64,000 nucleotides of DNA from Thereva unica (GCA_949987705.1 OX465284.1:110963163-111027162); one strand, 5' to 3'; positions 47,592-59,460 are shown, counted from the first letter of the stretch. The notes: a model not told the origin generated them from the sequence alone. Program-made: numbers and translations.

Positions 47592-47951
47592 GGGCCTGTG
47601 TGAATTCGATGACTAAAATTTAGTGTCGATAATACAGTATTTAGTCTTCTGGCGAGGAGACTAAATTTTTTGACAGTTGACTAAATTGATGATGAATTTG
47701 TTTCAAAATAGTTCAATACAATGGGAAATAAAGTGAAGAACTAATAGGCTGCTGTCAATAATGATATCTTCTGCATCCATAAATTTAGTTGCTTACTGTA
47801 TAACAAAACATATACTATAAATTATAAAAGTAAAAACTATTGTCAATTGAATTTAGTCATCAAATGAATTCACACAGCAATTCCCTTCATTAACGACAAA
47901 AACTGCAAAATTTAGTTTAGTCATCAATTTAGTCCCAATTCACACAGGCCC
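47592..47951 (+). mobile_element. 360-bp MITE family, solo intact copy, TSD TTA
   Basis: The reference copy for the family: GGGCCTGTGTGAATTCGATG at 47592 and the right TIR CAATTCACACAGGCCC ending 47951, flanked by TTA at 47589-47591 and 47952-47954. Length 360. TIR style (GGGCC...), 3-bp TTA duplication and absence of coding fit a PIF/Harbinger-derived MITE. Confidence 0.93.
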
Positions 47952-48029
47952 TTAAAATTTACTATGGCTGGTTGTGAAATGTTTTCAGTCATACCTTTAC
48001 AAATTGGGTAAATAAGGCTGTCCGGAATA

Positions 48030-48555
48030 TAATTTGTAAAATTCATCCGCCATATTGGCCCCGTAATTTTGAATTTATAAGCTTTGATTACGTTATTTAA
48101 TACCTTAAAAACCCCTAGATACCGATTTTTATTGTAATCGAAATACAATTGACAAAATTCGTCCGCCATATTGGCCCCGCCATTTTGAATTTATAAGCTT
48201 TGATCATAAATTCGTTATTTGCTACCTTAACCCCCCCAGATACAGATTTTCATTGAAATTGGAATACAATTAGGCAAACTCGTCCGCCATATTGGTGCGG
48301 CCATTTTGAATTTATAAGTTTTGGTCATAAATTCGTTATTTGCGACCTTAAAAATCTAGATATCCACTTTCATTGGAATGGGAATGCAGTTAACAAAATT
48401 CGTCCGCCATATTTGCCCCGCCATTTTGAATTTACAAGTTTTGATCGCAAATTTGTTATTTGCTACGTTAAAAAATCCCAGATACCGTTTTTCATTATAA
48501 TCAGAATACAATTGTCAAATTCGTCGGTTCGATTGGCGCGGCCATTTTGGAAACA
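48030..48555. repeat. ~120-bp tandem repeat, about 4 units
   Basis: The motif TCCGCCATATTGG recurs at 48045, 48161, 48282 and 48402, with a diverged unit at 48523 (spacing 116, 121, 120, 121). Each unit has the same order: GCCATTTTGAATTTATAAG, then GATCATAAATTCGTTATTTG, then CAGATAC and TTTCATTG. On the - strand units read repeatedly as MADEF..., which is a by-product of the repeat and not a gene. Confidence 0.88.
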
Positions 48556-48840
48556 CAATTTGAGCTTAATTGTGTTCCCATGAGCCGAGGTACAGTTTTC
48601 GTTGAGTAAACAGAAAGCTTTTCTCTCAAGTTAACTCGATGCTGTTTCCATGACGGTTCCGGGTTAAAGTGACAGACAATTAATTTTACAAAAGATATAG
48701 TCAAACCCATACATATGCAAAACCCAGCATAACCTGACTGGTTTCGTCGAGTTTTCTTGTTACTCAATCCCCGTTTCCATGGGCACTTAATCTGAGCAAA
48801 TTCAGGGTAAACTCTGCATGGAAACTCAATACTTATGCGC
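48556..48840. mobile_element. ~280-bp element Z, copy 1
   Basis: Bounded by TGTGTTCCCATGAGCC near 48558 and GGTAAACTCTGCATGGAAAC near 48828. A reverse-orientation copy of the whole element is at 59449-60308. The shared blocks include GAGTTAACTTGAGAGAAAA, TCGATGCTGTTTCC and GTAAACTCTGCATGG. Confidence 0.65.
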
Positions 48841-49419
48841 GAATCGAAGCGAAAATCAATGAAATTAGGAACGTTTGGCAGTTCTTCAAGGAAAAATATT
48901 CCTCCGTATCCATCGTTGGATGCGGTGGCTGGTTTGTTAAGATTTGTGTTTAACCAGGAATTCGCTCACAATGATATCCTTGTGAGATGGTTCGTTGAAT
49001 TTGCTCTCTCAAACGCCGAATAACGCTCAGATAATATTTTTGAAGTAAAACTTGAATTAGTTTCATTTGCGTTAGGCTCTGACATATTGAAAAATCGTCA
49101 AATTTTTCGTATAACGCTGGGAAATGGGGAAAACGGGGCATAAGAGGCGAAGTAACTCGCACAGCTGCATGTGTGGATTAGCCAAACGTTGTTCGGTAGG
49201 CTCATCACTCTATACTTCATGCATCAGTCCTTGACCTGGCTTTTCTGAAAGAGCACTACCACAGACCTACCGTGTCATCTATCCGACAGACCTTCCACTA
49301 TTTCATATAACTCTCTTGTTCATAGTTTTATAATTCCGGAAGTTATTGGACAAGATAGTTGTACTTCTAAAGTGTGGTCTTAAGCAAGAATACGCGGTAA
49401 TCGGAAAAAACTGTCAACT

Positions 49420-49860
49420 TCACTTATGATCTGCTTTGACATATTTTTTTGGTTTTGGCTCATTTGGAAGGCGCCATTCCGAAGCTTGTGGTTGGTTTGA
49501 CTGTCAAACTCGTAAGTCCATGTCTCATCAGCAGTTAAAATGCGTTTTATGGTCGAAATTGGCTGGTTTCAATATGTCTTCAGCGACCTTTACGCGATTG
49601 AGTTTTTATAGAAAATTTAGGTCCTTCGGCACTAGTGGAGCGGCAATGCGTTTTATGCCCAGACAATCGTTTAAAATGGTACGAATCGATTCGTGAGACA
49701 CAGAAACTTCAGCGACTATCTCTCTCAGACTTAAACGATGATTTTGAGTCTCAATTTCCTTTACTTTAGCTATGTTCAGCTGAAGACGTTGATGCCCGAC
49801 TAGAGCAAGACAAATCTTCCACCATGTCTCGACTGCTTTTAAATACACTGATACCACTCA
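49420..49860 (-). pseudogene. Mariner-like transposase remnant
   Basis: The - strand gives KVKEIETQNHRLSLREIVAE then VSVSHESIRTILNDCLGIKR and LVPKDLNFL, the helix-turn-helix and linker of a mariner-type transposase. After frame breaks come RVAEDILKP, ADETW (first catalytic D region, family TGDETW) and SEWRLPNEPKPKK. The last two catalytic Asp blocks are absent. Frameshifted and stop-interrupted, so inactive. Confidence 0.75.
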
Positions 49861-49869
49861 TACGCCCGT

Positions 49870-50689
49870 GTTTTTGATTAAATCGATTCACCGTAATGTT
49901 TATTTAACATTTTCAGCGCTTCGGCATCTTTGTCCGTTGAAAAATCGCAAAACACACTTGAAATGAGCTGACAAAAGCACGGTAAACAAACTAATTGACA
50001 AGTGACGCTCAAACTCCACTTGCGGAAAAATCATTTGCGCATGCATGCAAATATGCATTAGTGAACTTTTTTCGCCATAGCTAAATATGGTGCTGATTAA
50101 TTGTCCTTTTTTATGTTCTTTATTATATTTACTGCATGCTATTAATATTCTCCTCGACCATTTTATGTTGTCAACCAATACTTTGACATTTGACACCGAA
50201 GTGTCATCTTTTCTGCTTTGAAGCTTGTTCGCAAGGCTATCGAAAAACTTTGTAAGCTTGCGCATGTTTGCATTTATGAACTCGGTGCAAACGAACGCTT
50301 GCTTTAATTAAACTAATGCAAAAGCAAATATGCTCAAACTGCATTACTAAAAGCACCTATAATTCGATTAAATGCGACGTCAGCAAGTATTCGAAACCTA
50401 GACTTTTGCGTCAAAAAAGTTTTTGAAATCTTGATCTAAGTGCGAAAAGGCCCTAACTGTCAAAATTTCTGAGCTGTTTCGTAGGAAAATAAATACAAAA
50501 GTGCTCTTTAGCCCATTTCCTGAGTCTAACACACCGGGCTTAAAGCAGTTCACACCTCATAAGCAGTAAAGATCCGGTATATACAAATTTTTGACTCTCA
50601 CTGTAGGTTTAAGGATGAAGAACTCAGAGTGATAATAAAAAATCCTGTATTCCTAATCATAAAGTTATTGCGCTAACGAACAGTGCATC
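49870..50689. other. Gene-free stretch
   Basis: No recognised gene. It includes the 3' flank of the mariner remnant. An open frame on the - strand at 49900-50265 has no recognisable domain. Confidence 0.35.
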
Positions 50690-52280
50690 TTAAAAATGAA
50701 AAATGAAATTTTAAATTATCCTTTATAAACTTATTAAATTTACGTTAATTAACTTTTACTATCTATTCGTTTAAAAAAAAATATCGTGATCAAACAAATT
50801 GTGATAACATAATACCTAGGCCCCATTACTTTTCTTTCTACACTTTCAGCAAGATCAAAATACCAAAAATTAATTTTGCTTATATGTGCACATATACACA
50901 CACATTAAACGTCGGCAATTATTATTTTAGAAAATAAATTTAAAAAAAAACCAGCAATTATAATTAAATTGAAGTAAATAACACACACACACAGTAACCT
51001 AACTGCCGATAAGGAAAATTAATATCGATTTCCCATTTAAAACAACAAAACGACAAAAAATAATATTAAAAAAGTAAAAAAAAAAATAATCATTAAAAAA
51101 AATATAACGCAAAGGGTAAAATTGAAAATGGTTTCAATTTTTAAAAAGATCAAAAAAACAAAAAACCTAAAAGAATTTTTTATAACAAATAGAAGAAAAA
51201 AATTAATTGTATAAACAAATTTTAAAAATGAAAAAAAAATACATACATACAAAAATTAAAATAAAACAACAACAAAGAAAAAAACAGAAGAATTTAAGTT
51301 TCCTTTACAAAACAAAAAATAAAAAAATATAGTAAAATAAAAATATTAAAAAGAAAAAATCACACTCGTTAAATATAAGACAATCGTGTAATTAATATTT
51401 TTTTATTACATTTTGATTGTTCTGAATATTTTTTTTTTGGAAAAGTTTTTAAAAAAAACACCTTTCTTCTTTCATTAATTTTTTCTACAATTCTTCATTA
51501 TCTATAAAAAAAACAAATAAAATACAGAAATTCACTTACAAAAAAAAAACTGGATAATCCCAAGAAAATAATTAAATTAAAAGAAATTTAAACAAGTTTC
51601 ACTTAAGATAAAAAAAATTATTAATCTTCCTATAACCATCATATCTTATCTTATATTCTAACAAAAGTTAGGAAAATATTTATATACAACACCACCCCCA
51701 AAAAAACAAAATGGAAATTCACAATTCTAAGCAGATTCTAACAAAGTTGGTTAAACCCTTAATAATTTAGTAAAAAACAATGATTAAAAATGGCAATAAT
51801 ACTAGAATTATGCTTTAAATAATAGCGCTAAGGAAAAATACAAATAATATATAAACACAAAACCAAAAAACAAACTCACATTACTCACGCCTACATACGA
51901 AACTTTAACTTACCTATACTATCTAAGAAAAAACATAATCTGATTAATAAACAAACAAAAAAAATAGAAAAAAAATTGACTTTGACCTTAAAAAAAATTA
52001 GGAAACGATTAGTGAAAAAAACGCACTTCTTATGAAAATTTCTAGCTCTTGTAAACTATCTTTAAAAAGTACATATACATTTTATCCTTTTACGATGTTA
52101 AGCCTCTATATACTAGACATTTTTAAACGCTTAAAGTTCGATTGCTATCCGTATATTTATTTTATTTATTTATTGTTCAATTTTGCTGTAAAATTACTAG
52201 CACATCATTATTTTTCGAAATTTAATATTAAAATATTATTTCGAAATTGACGAAAGTAATTCTAATCTAAATTAAAAGTT
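50690..52280. repeat. A-rich block 5
   Basis: About 1.6 kb of A-rich + strand low-complexity sequence, similar in texture to blocks 3 and 4. No gene or TIR element. Confidence 0.6.
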
Positions 52281-52421
52281 TTAGTTACTTACTCGGTGAA
52301 GTTGATGCAGTAAAGATCTCTTCTAAGTATATTTGAACTGGGTCATCTCATTGGCCAGGTTTGATCATCATTCTCTGCGGCAACATTCCAGCTCATGGAA
52401 ATTATCGTTCGCGCTCTAAAG

Positions 52422-52507
52422 CGCAGTTTACATCGCAAAGTCAACGCGAAAGTGCACTTCGAAACTTCAAAGTGCACTTTCACGTTGACTTTGGGATGTA
52501 AACTCGG
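52422..52507. repeat. Imperfect hairpin around AGTGCACTTT
   Basis: CAGTTTACATCGCAAAGTCA...AAAGTGCACTT (about 52424-52459) is mirrored by AAAGTGCACTTTCACGTTGA...TGTAAACTCG (about 52469-52505) with few mismatches. Likely a small palindromic element. Confidence 0.75.
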
Positions 52508-52602
52508 CTTAATCGTTTCAGATTACAGTACTGTATGGTGATCGTCTCTGCTAATATGAAAAATATTAGATATTTCTATATATACAAAAGATTCAACGTG
52601 TG

Positions 52603-52693
52603 AATACAAAAATTCAACACTGCATAATTCAACTACAGACTTCTATTTGCTGAATTCTGCAGCGTTGCGGCAGTGTTGAAATTTTGAATTCAT
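52603..52693. repeat. Palindromic element P, diverged copy
   Basis: AATACAAAAATTCAACACTGC on the left pairs with GCGGCAGTGTTGAAATTTTG on the right. The right half (CTGAATTCTGCAGCGTTGCG) matches the hairpin at 54999-55117, so both belong to one palindrome family. Confidence 0.65.
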
Positions 52694-53689
52694 CCGCCAT
52701 TACATATTAATTTATAACTTACGCTGGATCAGTGTGAAGAGAAATGTATGTGCTAAATAAAAGAATAGAATTGAATTGCAGGAAATCGTTCCGGCACCAT
52801 TTAACGAATGCTTATTGCACTTCATTACGCAAATTGCCCTATTTTTAATCAGCACATAGATTTACAGTAAACAATCACCTTAACTCCATATAATAAATCG
52901 AGCTGCACACTCCAGGTTCATTTTTTCGCTAGGACGAAAGCTTTTTGTAGGGCAAATTTTGAGAAGGAGTTGGATTTTGGAGCTTTTTTACCTAGATTTA
53001 AGGGGAGTTTACATCCCGAACATAAAGTGAAAGAACAAAGTGGCCTTGTTCAATATACAAGCGCAAAGTTTCGTCGAAACTTTTTACAATTGTCATAAGT
53101 AAAGTATTTAACACGGTCGCAAAGGAAACAATTAATGAGCTACAAAACTTTTTAGATAGTTATATTTAATTATTGTGTAGACACAGTTTCAAACATTTCC
53201 ACAAAATTAACGGATTTTACAAACTGTCGAAAACAATGTGAATATGCAAAAACTTCTAACATAACGCCAAGATTGTTCACCAGGTAGTCTCGTACTGCTT
53301 GCGTCACAGCTCTTGTCGACTGGTTAGCAGGATTCTCTTGTTTCAGGAGACAAAACACTCCGATGAGGCTGCCTCCTACTAATCTCGACTGTTGTGGCTA
53401 AGACGGCTGCTGAAAACATGAACTCACCCAACATCCAAAAGTTCAAACGCGGGGTTCGTTGCTCCTTCCTTTAAGCTATCATATGTTTTTTGTATTTTCG
53501 AGCTAAGCTGTCATTCTAGCGAAGACTAGAACCCTAGCCGTAAAAGATCAAAAGTTCCCCTACAAAATTCGGCCCTCCTAGCGAAGACATGTACCTTATC
53601 CGCAACAGCTGAAAATTTCCTCTACAAAAACCTTTTTTTTTTTTTTGAAGTATTAGGATCCAATAATACCGCGCCCTTGGCACATGGCC

Positions 53690-53960
53690 TATTGTATTAC
53701 ACCCCTGAATCCCATATTTGTAGGCCAGACCGGTTGAACAGGCTCAACAGTCTTCCTAGTGGCTTGACGCTTAGACTTAACTGCTCGAGCTATCGCGGAG
53801 CACTCACAGAGAACATGCATGAAGGGCAGACTCATCCTTCTCAAAGCAAAGTCTGCAAATGGTATCCTCCGCTCTTCCTATCCTCCATAAGTGGTTATTC
53901 AGGGCCTAATGTCCAATCAATGTGAAACGGGCAAGCTAACAAGTGTCCTAAAATTCTTTC
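53690..53960 (-). pseudogene. LINE C-terminal zinc-finger-like remnant
   Basis: The - strand reads LIGH then (after a stop) ALNNHLWRIGRAEDTICRLC then FEKDESALHA, and in a neighbouring frame HVLCECSAIARAV. This matches the Cys/His-rich tail of non-LTR retrotransposons (GH..LN.HL...G....CR.C.....ET..HVLCECPALA). One frameshift and one stop, so dead. Confidence 0.65.
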
Positions 53961-54118
53961 TACTACGACCCAACATTTCCTTAGCTTCATTAAGAAATGG
54001 CAATCAAGTCCACAAATGTAACAAACAATACGCCGTAAAATTTCGTTGAGGTACCTTTACGTTATATGATTTGTCATATGACTTGATTGTCAACGAAGTC
54101 AAACCTGTCAGAAAATGG

Positions 54119-54983
54119 CTGTGTTCCGTAATATACTGGTAGCACTACGCCAGTACTAACAGTGTTAGTTTTGTCGTTCCGTTTTCACTGAACAGTTCTC
54201 TGTCGCAGTGCTCTAGGAACATTCCTAATGTCACGAACCTACGCCATTTTATTACTGCGATTACTGCTCTCAAAGAGGTAATATGCTCACAGTAGTTTGA
54301 GCACGTGTGAAAATCTGTAGACGTTTGACGCTGTACAAATGAATGCCATTAGTAATGCAAAAATTCAATTAGCTTTAATTGACAGTGACTCTCTGTCATT
54401 ATAAGAAATTAAAAACACAAGAAAACTTAAAAATTACGACACATTACTTTCAAAATGTAAACAAAAATGGCGGAGCCAGTATACTGTGCGCTCGTTCCGA
54501 TATACAAAATGTACACTGCTTAGTCCAGTAACGTGTTTCCAGTGCATTGGCATAACCTCAAAAATCGCAGGGCTCTCACAGTATATTCTTTGAATAGAGA
54601 AGATAAGGAACCGAAAATAACGTACATGTACAAGGATTTGAGGGAAGCACTTGGGATCAAGAAATTTTCTTTCTAATTCTCTCCCTCCACTTTAACCACA
54701 ACAACAAAATACATTGTCTAACCCGGACATAGGCGTAGTGAAATTTGTTCAGGTTTTGCGAAGGGTCTGCTTCAAACATTTAGCCAAGTGAAGCGTTCTC
54801 ACCGAGATGGTTGCTGAGAAACGATATCCCTCCCGGTTTTTGAATAAATATAACACAGCCACTGTCCGGGTTAGACACAAATACGTAAAGAATGCTATGC
54901 ATTAGTGTTGCCAAAATGCTTCCCCGTGTTTAATAAATTGCACTTCCTCGTCTTCTCTATTCAAAGAGTATATTACGGAACAC
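54119..54983. mobile_element. ~865-bp TIR element, ends TGTTCCGTAATATACT
   Basis: The left end GTGTTCCGTAATATACTGG near 54121 and right end AGTATATTACGGAACACG near 54967-54984 are inverted repeats. An internal AGTATATTCTTTGAATAGAG (about 54580) is mirrored by CTCTATTCAAAGAGTATAT (about 54956), suggesting two overlapping or nested units. No protein recognised. Confidence 0.65.
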
Positions 54984-54998
54984 GCTCGATGTAAAAGA

Positions 54999-55117
54999 GG
55001 GTAAATTCAAAAACTCATCACTGCCGCATTACTGCAGAATTCAGCTACAGACTTCAATTTGAAGTCTGTAGCTGAATTCTGCATTGATGCGGCAGTGATT
55101 AGTTTTTGAATTTACCC
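54999..55117. repeat. Palindromic element P: 59-bp hairpin, 1-nt loop
   Basis: Arms 54999-55057 and 55059-55117 (GGGTAAATTCAAAAACTCAT... and mirror) pair over 59 bp with three mismatches by eye around a single T. It is directly adjacent to the 54119-54983 TIR element and related to 52603-52693. Confidence 0.92.
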
Positions 55118-55445
55118 AGAGACTGACAGTTTCGGAAGCCGTAAAAAAGGCATCTAGTGACGTTAGGCACTAATTCAAAAACAACAACAGCTTCGACCTC
55201 AAAAACTACAACTTTAAAAAACTAAATTTCTTCCATGATCCAGCTCCATTCTTTAATGCTCGGCTGATCTGATTTGAATCACGGTGTAAAAATAACACTG
55301 CTGTAATTGGTCCATAAAAATCTTATGAGTATGGTATGAAAGGGAAGGTCCATCCTCGTCATTCGAAAAGAATGTACATATCTTCCTACGAATCGTGCAA
55401 ACATCATCATAAAATCCTTGAGTCATTGAAATTAGTAATTACTAA

Positions 55446-55713
55446 GGCCCCTATTGCGATTGTTGATAGCTAATCGGTAAACGACATATTGACTGTCGAT
55501 AATGTAGTTTGATATTGCGAATATCGATTACAATCGAAATCTGTTGATTTAACAATCGACTTTTATCGATTGTTTATTTGTTCACAACAAGCAAGCAAAC
55601 AGTAGATGAAACATTTGTCGATTTCAAGTTACACAATACCAAAAAGTAAACTAATCGATACAACCGACTATAGTCGAGTCGATCGTTAATCGACAATCGC
55701 AATATGGACGTAA
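55446..55713. mobile_element. ~268-bp MITE rich in ATCGAT
   Basis: The left TATTGCGATTGTTGAT and right ATCGACAATCGCAATA ends are inverted repeats with one mismatch. The interior has repeated ATCGAT/AATCGA motifs (TATCGATTGTT, GTCGATTTC, CTAATCGATAC). No coding capacity. Confidence 0.75.
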
Positions 55714-55739
55714 GACAAAAATGATGATCAAACCCTAGA

Positions 55740-56750
55740 CCCACGAGTGTAATATTTAAACAAAATTAATTACTACTTAATATTTTTTTCAAATTATAAA
55801 ATTCATATTTTATATTATTAACCCATTAAATACATACACATATATTCAAAATTATTTATACTACCCGATGTAACATACCTGATTTTTTAAATCATTCAAA
55901 ACTTTTTTAATTAATATTCATATTTATAACCTGATCGAGTGTAAGTGCATCCGGCGCGAACTTACACACCGATTGAGAGCATGAGTAAAGCAAATATATC
56001 TAAATATTTAATAATTTAAAAACAAAGAATATATTTAATAAAATAATGACTAAGATTATAGCCGAAAAGAAAAAGAAAAACATATACTAAGAAAGTTTTA
56101 TTAAAAATAAAAAAAAAATAAAAACAAAAACAAGAAATAAGCAAAAAACAATCGATCGTGTAAATAGTACTAAAACAAACAAAAAAAATAGGAAAAATAC
56201 CATTAAAAGTAAGTAGAACACGAAAATAAAAACACAAAGATTAATTACAAAGCAAAAATTCAAGTGAGTGCTTACGAAAATTATTAAAAAAATTATTTAA
56301 ACATAAAAAATCTTTGCTTAAAAAAAATTACCTTAAAAAAATATATTTACCTATAACACAAATACCAAAAAAAAAAACGCAAATATGTAAAATGAACATT
56401 AAAAGCAGTTTTTTAATTGAAATCATTTGATTTAAAAACATTTAAACAAAAACAAAAAACATAAATATTTATAAATACAAAAAATGTTTGAAATAAAATA
56501 AAATGAACGAATTGCTTAAAAAAAATTTCATATTTAGTAGAAATACGCATACGCGACGTTAGGAACAAAAACAAAAAAAAGAAATTATTAAAACTTTTAG
56601 AATTTTTAAGAAAAGTTAATTTTTTGTAAAAAGAAAAACAAAATATAAAAAAAACAGTTATTATTATTATTATTATTACCTAAGTAAATCTTTCTTTTAT
56701 AGTCAAGTTGTGATTGTTATTATAATTTCTCTCGTTAATAATTAAACAAA
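55740..56750. repeat. A-rich block 6
   Basis: A-rich, low-complexity + strand with a TTATTATTATTATT run near 56655. No gene. It ends at the GGCCCCGTGTGC MITE. Confidence 0.55.
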
Positions 56751-57083
56751 GGCCCCGTGTGCTGAAAGTCGTGTTTTCTGTCATATGAAGTGAATCTAGC
56801 AGAGTGGTGTGCTGATAGTCGATTCTTGTCGTGCTCTGTGTCGTTTAAACTCATTTAACTGACAGCACATGATAGTCGTGTTTATTGTAGTTTTATTTTA
56901 TAACTTTTAGTCGGCGCTCTAGTGACGAAAGATGCCGCACTGAAAATAGTAATTTGACTGAAACGTCGCTTTTTTCAACTTAAACGACTTGTCATGCCAC
57001 ACACGACTTTCAGCACACCAACTAAAAGACGAGTCGACACCGACATCTACAGGTCACACGACTCGACTTCCAGCACAGGGGAC
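56751..57083. mobile_element. GCCCCTGTGCTGAAAGTCG MITE family, copy 2
   Basis: The left end GGCCCCGTGTGCTGAAAGTC and right end CTTCCAGCACAGGGGAC pair. Internal repeats of GTGCTGATAGTCG (near 56817) and CGACTTTCAGCACACC (near 57003) echo the termini, as in copy 1. Confidence 0.75.
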
Positions 57084-57084
57084 A

Positions 57085-57870
57085 AAAACTTAAAAGAAAA
57101 TATTTGAACAAGAAAAATTATACTTTATACTCATAATTCACATTAAAATTTATATAAAAAAAATAAAATGAAGAAAGCACAAAAAAAACTTACAACAAAG
57201 TCTTCTTTCTACAATAAAAATTCACGTCAAATAAATAAAAACGAAACAAATTCAAACTTCTCAATTACAACAACAAAAAAGCGAACATAAAATTAAAATT
57301 TATTAGTTAAAAAAAATAAATAAATTACATTTAAATTCACGTAAAAATTGCGATTGAGCGCAGTAGTAGTTGTCATTTTTAATTAAAATAAAAAAAAATT
57401 ATGAAAAAAAAACATTAAAAAACTCCTCTAAAAACTTTTTAAATTTAAAATAAAAAAAAAATATTATACTAAAGATAACATGAATCTTCAAAAAAATAAA
57501 ACAAATAACAAAAACCAAAAGCCGTAGACGACGTTAAAAAATAAAATAAAACAAAATAAGAGAAAAAAGACAAAAGTTAAATAATACACACAAAAACACA
57601 CATACAGATAAAAAAAATTGCTTAATAATTTTACTCTAAAAAAACTCACTATATTCAAAAAACAAAAACAAAAAACCAAAAAATAAACAAAACAAGCGTA
57701 AAAAATTTATCCTCAATTCATTAAAAAAAAAGAAGAAATTTCATATATGGCAAAAATGAAGGCATCTAGATTTTTTTTCACACTGCATCTGTTGAATATT
57801 TTTTATCACTTATATAATATTAATAAACAATAAATAAATAATAAAAAAAAGTGATTGTTGTTTGTCAGTG
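57085..57870. repeat. A-rich block 7
   Basis: A-rich low-complexity sequence, last of the series downstream of the receptor gene. No gene seen. Confidence 0.55.
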
Positions 57871-58214
57871 GTCTAAATGCCTTCAGATTTTGCCATATAT
57901 ATATTCACTGGCGTTCTCTCAATTCAGATGTAACATTGCGAAATGTTCTAAAAAAATGGTTGTAAATTTGTTATCAGAAAAGGAAAATAAAAAAAAAGTA
58001 TTATTATATATTGTTTGTTTTATATTTTTAACTAACCCTAAACATTTCCTTCAAAGTTTATCATCACAAGCCTAGTACGTTCATGCACCTTAAGAAGAGC
58101 CTAATGCCTGCTCCCCAGGTAAAATGTAAAAATCATCTTGGGAAATTTAAACGCCAAAGTACATTGATCAAGAGCACATATGTATAAAATCACTAATGAC
58201 AATGGAAAATGAAT

Positions 58215-58470
58215 ACGTAAGCACCCCAAACTTCCCAACCCAGGCTATTTACAGAGGAATTGAACTCGCTCTTTCAAACGCTTCAACTGGAGTCGGAAGA
58301 AAAATTGTTGCTTATTGGCGGCCATTTAAACGCACGCCATGCGGCGTGGAGAAACCAAACAGCTAACACTAGAGGCAACCAACTGAATGACTGGTTGGCC
58401 CAAAATAGAATTCAGCGGAAAGTTAACCTCGCTACAGACATACCATCATACTCAGGCGGTGGGTTGAAAA
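58215..58470 (+). pseudogene. Jockey-like LINE: endonuclease fragment
   Basis: ELNSLFQTLQLESEEKLLLI then GGHLNARHAAWRNQTANTRG then NQLNDWLAQN is the APE-type endonuclease region of a Jockey-group element, where the family reads (A)GD.NA.H..W. The catalytic Asp of GDxNAxH is replaced by His here. A frame break lies before ELNSL. The fragment is cut by a MITE at about 58457. Confidence 0.75.
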
Positions 58471-58620
58471 GTTTAGGTCGAGGTTGAGTTGAAATTTCGA
58501 GTTTAGGTCGAGGTTGAGTTGAAATTTCGAGTTTAGGTCAAGGTTCAGTTGAAATTTCGAGTTTAGGTCGAGGTTGAGTTGAAATTTCGACCACCGTATA
58601 CGATGTCGAGTTGAATTGAG
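58457..58620. mobile_element. MITE of the TTGAGTTGAAATTTCGA family with 4 x 30-bp repeats
   Basis: Four direct repeats of GTTTAGGTCGAGGTTGAGTT + GAAATTTCGA lie at 58471-58500, 58501-58530, 58531-58560 and 58561-58590; the third has two changes. They are followed by CCACCGTATACGATGTCGAG. The same GAGTTGAAATTTCGACCACC + GTATATGATGTCGAG string occurs once, in reverse, at 60880-60935. The element interrupts the LINE. Confidence 0.8.
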
Positions 58621-58623
58621 GCT

Positions 58624-59460
58624 ATGAAAAGGGCAATGCAGAATAACAGAATCCTACCTCCAACGACCGGGGATCTAACTAACACAACGAGATTGATTCA
58701 TATCTCAAAGATAGTAAAAAAGCTCACCGTACAGACGATGGTCAAGACTATACCAAGAACAAAAAATAGGGACAACGCGGACTGCTCCAGGAATGCAACG
58801 ATCAACGCACTACGCAAATACAAAAGCCGAGTGTTTGCGAGACTGGAAGCCCTTCATCGGCAATTTCGAGGCCGGGCGAGTCCGAAGATTGTAACTCTTA
58901 GAGCCAGCCTAATTACATTTTTTTGAGATACACAAGTGGAAAACTTCCCTGCAAACATAATACCCGATAACCAGCTCGGATTGCCAGCAGGGCAAGAGAC
59001 TATTCATGCGGTGTTGAAATTGGTATCAAGCATACACTGGAACTTCATGAAAGTCCATTGTACCGGACCATACCTAATCGATTTTAAGAAGGCATTCGAT
59101 ACAGTATGAATCTAAGGTCTTCTCTACAAACTGGTCACACTTGGCATGGCCGGACTCCGGATATACACGAGTTATAATATGCGATCTTCTCGCGATGTGC
59201 GGAGGAACTGGAAACCTTCAAAATTTCGAATAATGCTGGACAAGAATTAGAAAAGAAATTGGAATTGAAATACCTTGGGCTTTGGCTGGACCAATACTTA
59301 TATTTCAATAGAAATGTAAGTGCTGCGCTTGCCAAGGCAAACAAGGCGTTCTACATGATCAAAAAGCTCTTTTATAGCAGACATCTGAGCCCACGGGTCA
59401 AGGTGGTGTAAAATCAAGCCTTAGTCAGACCAATTTTAATTTATGTACTGAGTTTCCATG
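58624..59460 (+). pseudogene. Jockey-like LINE: linker and reverse transcriptase
   Basis: After the MITE the + strand reads NADCSRNATINALRKYKSRV and FARLEALHRQF (pre-RT linker). Then comes NIIPDNQLGLPAGQETIHAV then LKLVSSIHWN and LIDFKKAFDTV, RT motif A, with a stop directly after. Downstream, in another frame, KYLGLWLDQYLYFNRNVSAA, LAKANKAFYMIKKLF and RPILIY match the RT thumb. Several stops and frameshifts; the YADD motif C segment is deleted. It belongs with the endonuclease fragment at 58215. Confidence 0.78.

Noticed and set aside
47924..48169. MADEFCQLYFDYN... reverse frame and its relative at 41264-41446
   Set aside because: Recurs with each unit of the ~120-bp tandem repeat; an artefact of the repeat, not a gene.
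51037..51252. Phenylalanine-rich reverse-strand frame (and similar at 35933, 56016, 57488)
   Set aside because: Produced by A-rich low-complexity DNA; no domain, biased composition.
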